Shown here: piece after piece, positions 56,484-64,000 of the stretch
Position numbering within the stretch: position 1 is the first letter of the stretch
How the letters are laid out: the number at the start of each line of letters is the position of its first letter
Source of the DNA: Treponema porcinum
GTDB taxonomy: Bacteria; Spirochaetota; Spirochaetia; Treponematales; Treponemataceae
DNA length: 64,000 bases
Reading direction: 5' to 3'
Assembly: GCF_900167145.1 (NCBI RefSeq)
Contig: NZ_FUWG01000011.1
Span: 48,869-112,868 of the forward strand
Translations under genes and position numbers: made by a program
Notes under the pieces: generated by a model
Told to the model about the DNA's origin: nothing
What the model saw: only the letters and a program-made list of their open reading frames with translations
The model's database searches: none

Positions 56484-57035
56484 ATGTTAATTATTTTACG
56501 TGTCATTAACCGTCTGAAAGAATTCTCTTTTCTGCTTTTCGCAAAAGTTCGGTATGGAAATCGTTTTTTGATTGGCAGAAATGTTCGTTTTCATAAAGGG
56601 GCAAGCCTTGTTATGGATGATAAAAGCCGGTTTTCAGTTGGAAATAGTTTTTTTGCAAGAGATTATTTTTATATAAGAATTGAAAACGGAAATGTTGAGA
56701 TTGGCGACAATGTGTTCTTCAATAATTTTTGTTCCGTGAATTCTGTCGGGGGGGGGATTCTGATTGGGGATAATTGCATTTTTGGAGAAAATGTCCGCCT
56801 CTATGACCATAATCACAATTATATGGACGAAAACAGTCCTATAAGAAAACAAGGGTTTTCAAGCGGAAAAATCTTTATCGGTGAAAATGTATGGATTGGC
56901 AGCAATGTGACAATACTGAAAGACGTTTCAATTGGAAGCAATTGTGTTATAGGGGCTGGTAGTGTTGTTTTTAGAAACATTCCTGATAATTCAATATTGC
57001 TCAGTAATGGAACTATAAAAGCTAAAAAAGGTTAA
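56484..57035 (+). CDS. Hexapeptide-repeat O-acetyltransferase with poly-G tract (phase ON)
   Basis: About 183 residues, left-handed beta-helix acyltransferase: repeats such as VEIGDNVFFNNF, ILIGDNCIFGENV, IFIGENVWIGSNVTIL and SIGSNCVIGAGSVV, with the catalytic His region DHNHNY. It probably acetylates the polysaccharide or its precursor. Nine G's at 56748-56756 encode SVGGGI in the middle of the helix; this length keeps the frame open. ATG 56484 is preferred over the TTG at 56430, which overlaps the upstream remnant. Confidence 0.85.
   Translation: MLIILRVINRLKEFSFLLFAKVRYGNRFLIGRNVRFHKGASLVMDDKSRFSVGNSFFARDYFYIRIENGNVEIGDNVFFNNFCSVNSVGGGILIGDNCIFGENVRLYDHNHNYMDENSPIRKQGFSSGKIFIGENVWIGSNVTILKDVSIGSNCVIGAGSVVFRNIPDNSILLSNGTIKAKKG
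56748..56756 (+). repeat. Poly-G tract, 9 G
   Basis: Nine consecutive G inside the O-acetyltransferase gene, in frame. Confidence 0.95.
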
Positions 57036-57037
57036 AC

Positions 57038-58180
57038 ATGAAAATCGCGATTTTGGTACAGAATATTTCTTCTCTAGGAGGTGTTGAAGTAGTAAGCATT
57101 TGGCTTGCAAAGAAACTTTCTGAGCTCCATGAGGTGGAGATAGTAAGCTGCATAAAGGATGAAAGACATACATTCGAGAATTCAGACAGTTTAAAAATTG
57201 ATTTTCTTGATTTGGATAATAATTCTCAGAGATTATCTTCTGATGACTATATTAAAATACGCGATTTCTTTTCTAACAGACAATTTGATATTGTAATTTT
57301 ACAAGCCGGAACAGCCATAAAAAAATGTTGCTTATTGTCTGATTTAAAACTTTGTAAAATTATTTCTGACTACAGCCGTATTTACTATGTCTTGCATGAA
57401 AGTCCGAAGTATCACTTAAAAAGATATAACACAGATCATGACGGTTTATTGAAATTTGCTCTGAAAACAATTTACCACAAAATTAGATATGCTCATGGAG
57501 TCAGAACTTTTTTCAGAAAATCTAAAAAATATATTTTCCGCTTTGTAACACTTTCAAAAGGTTGCCAGAAGGAAATGAAGGACTGTTACAACCTTGATTC
57601 TATTGTCATGTACAATCCCTATATATTTGATAAAAAAGAAATTGATTTTTCAGAAAAAGAAAATACAGTTCTTTATGCCGGGCGTTTAAGTCCAGAAAAA
57701 GATGTCCGTTTGATGCTGGACTCATGGAAATTACTTAAGAATTCTAATAACTGGAAATTAAAAATAATCGGCGATGGGAATCAAAAAGAGTTTTTAGAAA
57801 ATTATGTCCATACGGAACAGATATTCAATGTGGAATTCTTAGGTGTTCTTTCTCATGACGAAGTTCTAAAAGAATTCCAAAAGAGTAAAATCTTTATGCT
57901 TGTCTCTTTTTTTGAAGGATTTCCGACTGTTATTTCCGAGGCAATGAACTATAAAAATGTCCCTTTAGTCACAAGATATGAAGGTTTTTCTGATGAGCTT
58001 TTAAAATATAACAACAGTTTTATTTGTTCAAGGAATCTAGTTGAAATTTCAGAAAAACTGGAAACATTGATGTTTAGTGCAGATGTATTGAAATCATTTG
58101 CAGAAAACGGATATTCGCAATGCAGAAAATTCTATGACTTTCTTGAAAAGCAGAATTACAACTTGGGAGAGTATAAATAA
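57038..58180 (+). CDS. Family 4 glycosyltransferase
   Basis: 380 residues, GT-B fold. The N-terminal half starts IAILVQNISSLGGVEVVSIW; the C-terminal half has TVLYAGRLSPEKDVRLML, LKIIGDGNQKEFL and the donor-binding SFFEGFPTVISEAMN. A retaining glycosyltransferase for the repeat unit. It starts 2 bp after the O-acetyltransferase stop; the polymerase gene follows without a gap. Confidence 0.92.
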   Translation: MKIAILVQNISSLGGVEVVSIWLAKKLSELHEVEIVSCIKDERHTFENSDSLKIDFLDLDNNSQRLSSDDYIKIRDFFSNRQFDIVILQAGTAIKKCCLLSDLKLCKIISDYSRIYYVLHESPKYHLKRYNTDHDGLLKFALKTIYHKIRYAHGVRTFFRKSKKYIFRFVTLSKGCQKEMKDCYNLDSIVMYNPYIFDKKEIDFSEKENTVLYAGRLSPEKDVRLMLDSWKLLKNSNNWKLKIIGDGNQKEFLENYVHTEQIFNVEFLGVLSHDEVLKEFQKSKIFMLVSFFEGFPTVISEAMNYKNVPLVTRYEGFSDELLKYNNSFICSRNLVEISEKLETLMFSADVLKSFAENGYSQCRKFYDFLEKQNYNLGEYK

Positions 58181-59377
58181 ATGCATGTAGAATATGCGCT
58201 TCCATATATTCTTTTTACATTTTTTCTTGTTCTCTTTGCAATCGACGGCAATGTTTTTATAAAGAATAATGCTTTTTATAAGTCAGTAAGGAATTTTTCT
58301 CTTGCGTCAGTTGTGATTGTTTCTATTTTTTTCATCGGATGCAGAGGTTTTGTAGAAGCGGACTGGTATTTTTATCTTCCGTATTTTGAAAAAACTCCGT
58401 CATTTTTTGACGGTGAAGAGAAAATCAGATATTTTTTTAGAACGAATGCATGGGAAACTGGCTATGGAATTTTCAGCATAATATGCAAAACGCTTACAGA
58501 TAATTATCTAGCATATCAATTTATATGTTTTCTAATTGATTTTATAGTGCTTCATTTTTTCTTCAAGGAATATTGCGGAAAATATTATTTTCTTGGCTGG
58601 TGTTTGTTCTGGATTTTTCAAGGATTTGTTTTTGAAATAATAATATTGAGAAATGCAAAGGCTATAATGCTATTTTTGATTTCCATAAAATATGCCCAGA
58701 ATAAAAAAATCATAAAATATATGTTGTTGAATTTGCTAGGGCTGATGTTCCACTCTTCTGCAATTTTTTATTTCCCTTTGTATTTTTTCTTTCAGATGAA
58801 GAGAAATAAAAAACTGGAATTGTTTCTGTTTCTTGTTGGAATCTACATTTACATTCTTCAAATTCCTATTGTCAAGCCTATTTTAAAAAGTATTGCAAGG
58901 GGTTTACCTGGCAGATATGGCTGGATGGTTGTTGCATATCTTGATTCCAAGCAATTCTCGGCTTCTTATGGAATTACAATTGGATTCTTGGAAAGAGTAT
59001 TTTCATTCATCCTCATATTTAAATTTTCAAGTCAAATTATAAAAGAAGATGAGCGGATGAAAATATTTTGGTATCTGTTTCTGCTGTTTCAGTTCTCATA
59101 TTTGTTTTTATCGGATTTTTCAATTCTGCTTGGACGGATTTCAAATCTTTTTATTTGCTCTTATTGGGTTCTGTATACAAAAGTGTTTGGAAAACTTAAA
59201 AAAAATTGGAAGTATATATTTTTGCTTTTGTTGATGTTGTATGGCAGCCTTAGAAATTTGAGTTTGTTAAGCCATTCAACTTCATACTATGACAATTTTC
59301 TAACAGGAGCAATGTCAGATTCAGAAAGAAAATCGTTATATAAAAAAAATGGATATAATGTGGAGGTTTCATTTTGA
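58181..59377 (+). CDS. EpsG/Wzy-like polysaccharide polymerase
   Basis: 398 residues with about 10-12 transmembrane helices. The early CRGFVEADWYFYLPYF and WETGYGIFSII segments are typical of EpsG-family Wzy-like polymerases, which join repeat units in the periplasm. The assignment rests on these, on topology and on position next to glycosyltransferases and a flippase. Confidence 0.8.
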   Translation: MHVEYALPYILFTFFLVLFAIDGNVFIKNNAFYKSVRNFSLASVVIVSIFFIGCRGFVEADWYFYLPYFEKTPSFFDGEEKIRYFFRTNAWETGYGIFSIICKTLTDNYLAYQFICFLIDFIVLHFFFKEYCGKYYFLGWCLFWIFQGFVFEIIILRNAKAIMLFLISIKYAQNKKIIKYMLLNLLGLMFHSSAIFYFPLYFFFQMKRNKKLELFLFLVGIYIYILQIPIVKPILKSIARGLPGRYGWMVVAYLDSKQFSASYGITIGFLERVFSFILIFKFSSQIIKEDERMKIFWYLFLLFQFSYLFLSDFSILLGRISNLFICSYWVLYTKVFGKLKKNWKYIFLLLLMLYGSLRNLSLLSHSTSYYDNFLTGAMSDSERKSLYKKNGYNVEVSF

Positions 59378-60135
59378 TTCCCAAGATAATTCACCTGTGC
59401 TGGCTGAGCGGAGACGAATATCCGCCGCTTATAAAAAAATGTGTCGAGTCCATTTGTTCAAAGCTGCCGGACTATGAGATAAAAATCTGGACTAAAGAAA
59501 ATTTTGACATTGACTCTGTTCTTTGGGTAAAGCAGGCATTTGAGGCGAAAAAATATGCCTTTGCCGCAGACTACATACGTTTCTGGTCGCTTTACAACTA
59601 CGGCGGAATCTATCTTGACTCAGATGTAGAGGTCTTGAAGTCTTTTGATGACTTTTTGGGCTGCAGGAGTTTTACAGGATTTGAGTATCTGAATATCCCG
59701 GAGGCGGCTGTTGTCGGCGCGGAAAAGGGAACGGAATGGATAAAAAACTGTCTTGACTGGTACAACGGAAAGTCATTCTTAACTTCTGCCGGGGAGATGA
59801 AAAGGGATGTTGTTCCTCGTCTTGTGAAACTTGTTCTTGAAAAGAAATATGGAAGAAAAATTGAGGACAACGGAAAAATCCAGCATTTGGACGGCCTTAA
59901 GCTTTATCCGTATTCTTATTTTTCACCAAAAAACTACTTCACAGGAAAAATCAGAATAAAGCCTGAGACTGTCTGCGTTCACCGTTTTGCGAGCGCCTGG
60001 AGACCGAATGAAAAACGAAAATGGACGCTTGTCGTGCATAACATTGTGATTCATCTGCTCGGAAAAAAACTTCACGACAGACTTTTCAGGCTTGTAAAGC
60101 CGATTTCAAAAACTTTCAATGGAGAAGAGATATGA
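59374..60135 (+). CDS. GT32-like glycosyltransferase
   Basis: 253 residues. IPKIIHLCWLSG at the N-terminus, YAFAADYIRFWSLYNYGGIY and the LDSDVEVLK DxD motif define the Gly_transf_sug (DXD sugar-binding) family of capsule synthesis. The start is TTG with GGAGG nearby, overlapping the polymerase gene by 4 bp. Its G+C is visibly higher than its neighbours, suggesting a separate origin. Confidence 0.88.
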   Translation: MIPKIIHLCWLSGDEYPPLIKKCVESICSKLPDYEIKIWTKENFDIDSVLWVKQAFEAKKYAFAADYIRFWSLYNYGGIYLDSDVEVLKSFDDFLGCRSFTGFEYLNIPEAAVVGAEKGTEWIKNCLDWYNGKSFLTSAGEMKRDVVPRLVKLVLEKKYGRKIEDNGKIQHLDGLKLYPYSYFSPKNYFTGKIRIKPETVCVHRFASAWRPNEKRKWTLVVHNIVIHLLGKKLHDRLFRLVKPISKTFNGEEI

Positions 60136-60863
60136 TCAGCGTGTGCATGGCGACCTACAACGGCGAGCGTTTCATAAAGGAACAGATTGACTCGATTCTT
60201 CCTCAGCTTTCACAAGACGACGAGCTTATAATCAGCGATGACGGAAGCACGGACAGAACGCTTGAAATCATCGCGTTGTATAAAGATGAGCGGATAAAGA
60301 TTTTTCATCATCAGAAAAATCCTGAGTATGCGAAGATAAAGCATAGCCGAAATTTTTATTATGCAACCAGCAATTTTGAGAATGCTTTAAAACAGGCGAG
60401 GGGCGACTACATTTTCTTAAGTGACCAGGATGATGTATGGATGCCTAATAAAGTGAAAATTTGTATTGAAAAAATAAAAAATGTTGACTTAGTTATGCAC
60501 AATCTTTCTCTGTTTTCTGATGATATAAATAAAAGTTTCATTCTGTATAAGACAAATCCAATTCCAAAATTATGGTGGAAAAATCTAATACAGATGAATT
60601 TTTGGGGATGTTGCATGGCTTTTAAAAAATCAGTTTTAGATTTTTCAATTCCATTTCCAAGAAATATTATTGGACATGACTATTGGGTTTCAACAATAGC
60701 ATTGAAATTCTTCAAGGTTTTATATATTTCTGACCCATTAATTTTACATAGATCTTATGAAGGCTCTGTTTCATATAAGGCTAAAAATTCCTTTCTTTTC
60801 AAAATATATTTCCGGTGCAAAATCTTTTTTGAAATTTTTAAAAAATCAGGAGCAGTAAAATGA
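60132..60863 (+). CDS. Family 2 glycosyltransferase
   Basis: 243 residues. ISVCMATYNGERFIKEQIDS, LIISDDGSTDRT and IFLSDQDDVWMPNK give the GT2 donor and acidic motifs of the rhamnosyltransferase-like group. It overlaps both neighbours by 4 bp (ATGA), so the last three genes are translationally coupled. The first third has the higher G+C of the gene before it. Confidence 0.9.
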   Translation: MISVCMATYNGERFIKEQIDSILPQLSQDDELIISDDGSTDRTLEIIALYKDERIKIFHHQKNPEYAKIKHSRNFYYATSNFENALKQARGDYIFLSDQDDVWMPNKVKICIEKIKNVDLVMHNLSLFSDDINKSFILYKTNPIPKLWWKNLIQMNFWGCCMAFKKSVLDFSIPFPRNIIGHDYWVSTIALKFFKVLYISDPLILHRSYEGSVSYKAKNSFLFKIYFRCKIFFEIFKKSGAVK

Positions 60864-61906
60864 CCTTTACAATTCTTCAATCCGTTTACAAAAAAGATAA
60901 TCCAGAATATCTCTCTGAATCTTTGCAGAGCATCGCTGAAAATACTTTGCTTCCGTCCTCAATTGTTCTTGTAAAAGACGGCATCCTGACGCCTGAGCTT
61001 GAAAGTGTGATTTCTGAATGGCAAAAAAAACTTCCGCTCAAAGTTGTTGGTTATGAGAAAAATCAGGGACTTGCCCATGCGCTAAATTACGGACTGCAGT
61101 TTGTGGAAACTGAACTTGTGGCGCGTATGGATAGTGATGATATTTGCTTTCCAGAGCGATTTGAAAAACAGATTGCCCAGTTTGAAGTGAATCCAATGCT
61201 TGAAGTTTTAGGCGGAGGAATTGAAGAATTTTATATAGAAGAAAATGGTACTGAATTTAGAAAAGTTAGGTTGTATCCAAAATGGACTTTAGCAAAATCT
61301 AAAACACTTTATCGTGGAACACCAATAGCTCACCCAACTTTGATGATGAAAACTGAAATATTGAAAAAAATCAAATATTCTGAAACTACAAAGTGCAACG
61401 AAGATATTGATTTGTGGTTTCGTCTACTTGCATCTGGAATAAAAATAAAAACTCTTCAAGAACCTGTTTTACATTTTAGAATTACAAATGGAACTTTCAA
61501 TCGTCGTTCTGCAAAAAAAGCTTTGAACGAATTTTCGATTTATTCAAAAAATCTTCATAAATTAAATGGAATTTCTGTTCTACAAATAATTCCTTTTGTA
61601 AGACTTATAAGTCGCTTTTTTCCACGCAATTTAAATAAAAAACTATATCTTTCTCAAAAAAGACAGAAACTTTTTAAGGAAAATCTTATGAAAATAATAT
61701 CACTGAAAAACCAAGTCTTCTCAAAAGATGGACACATTTACGAAGCGTTGATTCAGTTTGAAGAAAATGGAATTCAAATGATTAAAGCCGTGCAACTCGA
61801 CAGTAAATCAAAAGTCATTGTAGAAGTTCCTCTTGAACAAATTCAACTGTATAAAACAATTGATGCATGTGAATTGAGTTTTAATAAAGAATCAAAATCA
61901 CAATAA
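60860..61906 (+). CDS. Family 2 glycosyltransferase
   Basis: 348 residues. FTILQSVYKKDNPEYLSESL, VARMDSDDICFPERF and CNEDIDLWFRLLASG are GT2 motifs (amylovoran AmsE-like). The C-terminal 80 residues are an extra basic and beta-rich extension. Last gene of the polysaccharide operon. The following 214 bp have no gene and no clear terminator. Confidence 0.88.
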   Translation: MTFTILQSVYKKDNPEYLSESLQSIAENTLLPSSIVLVKDGILTPELESVISEWQKKLPLKVVGYEKNQGLAHALNYGLQFVETELVARMDSDDICFPERFEKQIAQFEVNPMLEVLGGGIEEFYIEENGTEFRKVRLYPKWTLAKSKTLYRGTPIAHPTLMMKTEILKKIKYSETTKCNEDIDLWFRLLASGIKIKTLQEPVLHFRITNGTFNRRSAKKALNEFSIYSKNLHKLNGISVLQIIPFVRLISRFFPRNLNKKLYLSQKRQKLFKENLMKIISLKNQVFSKDGHIYEALIQFEENGIQMIKAVQLDSKSKVIVEVPLEQIQLYKTIDACELSFNKESKSQ

Positions 61907-62120
61907 TCGGCGGTTCTGTTTTTCTGGGAACTCAATATTCTGTGAGAAATCTAGCATATCTATAGGTTATAAAAAAAGAATTAAAGATTGTTAGCGCCAG
62001 GTGAAATCAACCATTTCGAAAATCGAAAATCGCCAATTTCAGCCAAATAAAAAAGCTTTTGTCATAATTTATAGAAATGCTCCAAAATGTGTAAGAACAA
62101 AAACTAGTCTAAAATGAGCT

Positions 62121-62981
62121 ATGAAAAATGACAATGGACAACAACTAAGTTTAACACAGGCACTGGATCTGTTGAAGAGCAGACAGGGCAAAAATTTCAA
62201 AACTGCAGATAAAATAATTGAAAATTTTTGCTTTTATGATTATTCTAATATTATTATGAAATATGATTATAAAAGTGGAAAAAAAAGAATTTTAAATATT
62301 CTAAATTCTGAATTGGATGTTGAAAACTTAAATGAGCTTCCATGTGATGAAAAATTAACATTTTCTAATGCATATTACTCTTGGGTTACTGCGATTTTTG
62401 TTGATATAAGAAAATCAACAGAATTATTTACAAATGAAAACAAAAAAGATGTATCCCGCTTAATAAGAAGTTTTACATCTGAAATTATTGAAATTATTAA
62501 TCAAGGTGATAATCTCCGTGAAATTGGTATTCGTGGTGATTGTGTATATGGAATCTTTACAACACCTAAAAAATCTCAAATAAATGAGGTTTTTGATATG
62601 GCATGTTATGTTAATACAATGATAAAAATGTTAAATAAACTTCTCATAAAGGAAGATATACCTCAAATAATGGTTGGAATCGGAGTTTCTTCAGCACAGG
62701 AATTGGTTGTAAAAGCAGGAAGAAAAGGATCCGGCGTAAATAATAAGGTATGGATTGGTGATGCAGTTACGAAAGCAGCTAATATGTCTGGGAAAGGAAA
62801 CAAGAATCACAACTTACCAATTATAATTTCTGAATTGACTTACAAAAATCTAAATGACCATAATAAAGGATTAATGTCATCTAGAAAATATAATGATGAT
62901 TTAGACTATTATTATGATTGTGATTTGATTATCAGTGCTTTTAATGATTGGATTAACAAAGGTATGCTGGACAATGAGTAA
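62121..62981 (+). CDS. Pycsar-type nucleotide cyclase (PycC homologue)
   Basis: 286 residues, class III nucleotide cyclase. The two metal-binding Asp residues are in AIFVDIRKSTELF and EIGIRGDCVYGIF. The surrounding sequence, with LTFSNAYYSW before the first strand, VGIGVSSAQELVVKAGRKGS, and VWIGDAVTKAANMSGKGNK, matches the PycC group that makes cCMP or cUMP on phage infection. A short N-terminal helical part precedes the domain. The next gene, overlapping by 8 bp, encodes a small membrane protein of the Pycsar effector type, which supports the assignment. Which base is cyclised cannot be read with certainty. Confidence 0.85.
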   Translation: MKNDNGQQLSLTQALDLLKSRQGKNFKTADKIIENFCFYDYSNIIMKYDYKSGKKRILNILNSELDVENLNELPCDEKLTFSNAYYSWVTAIFVDIRKSTELFTNENKKDVSRLIRSFTSEIIEIINQGDNLREIGIRGDCVYGIFTTPKKSQINEVFDMACYVNTMIKMLNKLLIKEDIPQIMVGIGVSSAQELVVKAGRKGSGVNNKVWIGDAVTKAANMSGKGNKNHNLPIIISELTYKNLNDHNKGLMSSRKYNDDLDYYYDCDLIISAFNDWINKGMLDNE

Positions 62982-63291
62982 AAAAGAAGTTGTAGATAAT
63001 TCAATTAAAATCGAATATTTAAGATCGAGCTTTGATAATGTTCAATCGTTAATTCAATTTGCCGATCAGAAAATTGGTAACTTATTATTAATCGATACAA
63101 TCACAGTAGGTATTTTCATTACATATGCAACTAATTATGAATTATCCTTAAAAGATTTAACAGTATGGAATATTCTACTTTTTATAACTGGCTTGATTTT
63201 CACAGTTTCTTCTGTAATTTTGGTTTATAAGTCAATTATCAAAGTTGTATGTTCTGCCCAAAGTGAACTTGGACTTTTTTATAAAAGCTAA
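62974..63291 (+). CDS. Pycsar transmembrane effector (PycTM-like), probably truncated
   Basis: 105 residues from ATG 62974. The FADQKIGNLLLIDTITVG segment is the hallmark start of Pycsar effector membrane proteins, followed by a second helix (ILLFITGLIFTVSSVILVY). On binding a cyclic pyrimidine nucleotide, such effectors disrupt the inner membrane and stop phage spread. Known relatives continue past the second helix. Here the frame ends ten bases before a transposase gene, so the C-terminus was probably lost by the IS insertion. The in-frame extension to 62935 lies inside the cyclase gene. Confidence 0.75.
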   Translation: MSKKEVVDNSIKIEYLRSSFDNVQSLIQFADQKIGNLLLIDTITVGIFITYATNYELSLKDLTVWNILLFITGLIFTVSSVILVYKSIIKVVCSAQSELGLFYKS

Positions 63292-64000
63292 TAAGGTGGT
63301 TTAAGCCTGTTGAGCTAACCAATAAGCTCTTCTTTTTATATCTGCATTATGAAGCTTATTTCTCCTGTCTGCAAGTCTTTCTTCTTTTCTTCCTGCAAAA
63401 TAATCTTCCGGAGTCAGATAAAGAAGCGCGCCGTGCAGGCGTTCGTTGTTGTAGAAATCTATCCACTGTGCCATTTTTTGTTTTGCATATTCATAACTGA
63501 AATACGCAGTCTGACGGACATGTTCGGTTTTCAGCGTTGAATGAAATCTTTCAAGTTTTCCGTTGGACTGAGGATGACATATTCTTGCCGAAGTTTCGTA
63601 AAGTTCCAGCACTGAAATCAAATCCTTGAAATCCTTCGATATAAACTGCTTTCCATTGTCGTGGATGATTCTTGCGTGGGCTTCCGGGTATTTTTCCTTT
63701 ACTCTTGCAACCAGAAGCTCTATGTTTATTCCCTCCATAGTTTCGCATAATTCCCAGTCCAGAATCTTTCTACTGTAACCGTCCATTATGCTGATGAAAT
63801 AATAAAAAACACCAAGAACCTTGATGTATGAAATGTCGGTGTGCCACTGTTCATTCGGAGCCAGAGGCTGGTCAAATCCTTTTTTCTTTGCTTCTTCTTC
63901 AGTTTTAGCCCATTTATGAACCAGGTCGTACTCCTTCATGATGTTGTAGACGCTTGCAGGCCGAACAAAAGCCACGTTCTCGTCTATCATCTGCCATGCA
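63292..64000. mobile_element. Insertion sequence, IS3-like, right part only
   Basis: It begins just after the effector gene and runs off the window end. One terminal end must lie near 63285-63300, but its exact border and repeat cannot be set from one end. Confidence 0.7.
63301..64000 (-). CDS. IS3-family DDE transposase (partial at window end)
   Basis: At least 233 residues; the reading frame stays open to the window edge, so the N-terminus is outside. The rve/DDE core is complete: first Asp in NEQWHTDISYIKVLG, second in RIIHDNGKQF, Glu in SNGKLERFHSTLK. The FYNNERLHGALLYLTPEDYF tail is typical of IS3-like OrfB. The gene is on the minus strand, convergent with the Pycsar pair. Confidence 0.88.
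   Translation of the reverse strand, partial: AWQMIDENVAFVRPASVYNIMKEYDLVHKWAKTEEEAKKKGFDQPLAPNEQWHTDISYIKVLGVFYYFISIMDGYSRKILDWELCETMEGINIELLVARVKEKYPEAHARIIHDNGKQFISKDFKDLISVLELYETSARICHPQSNGKLERFHSTLKTEHVRQTAYFSYEYAKQKMAQWIDFYNNERLHGALLYLTPEDYFAGRKEERLADRRNKLHNADIKRRAYWLAQQA

Overview
The window comes from a spirochaete, almost certainly a Treponema. It carries the periplasmic-flagellum sheath gene flaA, the spirochaetal collar gene flbB beside fliK, flgD and flgE, and a spiro-SPASM family gene. From memory, the order amidase - GerMN-like protein - flaA - rpsT - HU - lnt - bactofilin - rho - rpmE follows T. pallidum, with the alarmone synthetase, tRNA-Glu, DinG and plsC inserted after flaA. 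G+C is moderate in the core and clearly lower after about 47 kb.

Bases 1-42.4 kb are chromosomal core. They hold two TPR proteins; mutL-xseB-xseA on the minus strand; a four-gene operon (spiro-SPASM, glycosyltransferase, a fused SpsF/PseG/methyltransferase protein, ATP-grasp) that looks like a nonulosonate-type glycan pathway; a cell-wall amidase; flaA; a TPR-bearing alarmone synthetase; a JAMM-DinG helicase fusion; plsC; ribosomal and nucleoid genes; rho; RNA-modification and RNA-helicase genes; an ABC-F protein; a UvrD helicase; hexokinase; and a short flagellar operon that stops at flgE before a tRNA-Phe. Many units have clean sigma-70 promoters with 17-nt spacing and Rho-independent terminators, several of them shared by convergent genes.

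Bases 42.4-46.3 kb are an accessory patch. It has gene remnants, a run of six consecutive hairpins leading straight into a two-gene unit (57-aa protein plus GNAT, toxin-antitoxin-like), a DUF4469/HU-like gene, a free-standing small RNA with its own promoter and terminator, and an XRE regulator/ImmA-IrrE peptidase pair with candidate operators.

Bases 46.3-61.9 kb are a surface-polysaccharide locus. A NusG paralogue (LoaP-like) comes first, followed by a new promoter and a structured leader RNA. The operon then encodes UDP-glucose dehydrogenase, UDP-glucuronate epimerase, a flippase, an EpsG/Wzy-like polymerase, glycosyltransferases, two DegT aminotransferases, an N-acetyltransferase and an O-acetyltransferase. 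Three genes carry poly-G tracts of 9-10 G. One of them, the first aminotransferase, is frameshifted at its tract, so the locus looks phase-variable. Two decayed genes also lie inside it.

The last 2 kb hold a Pycsar-type anti-phage pair, a pyrimidine-cyclase homologue plus a two-helix membrane effector. The effector appears cut short by an IS3-type element that runs off the window end.
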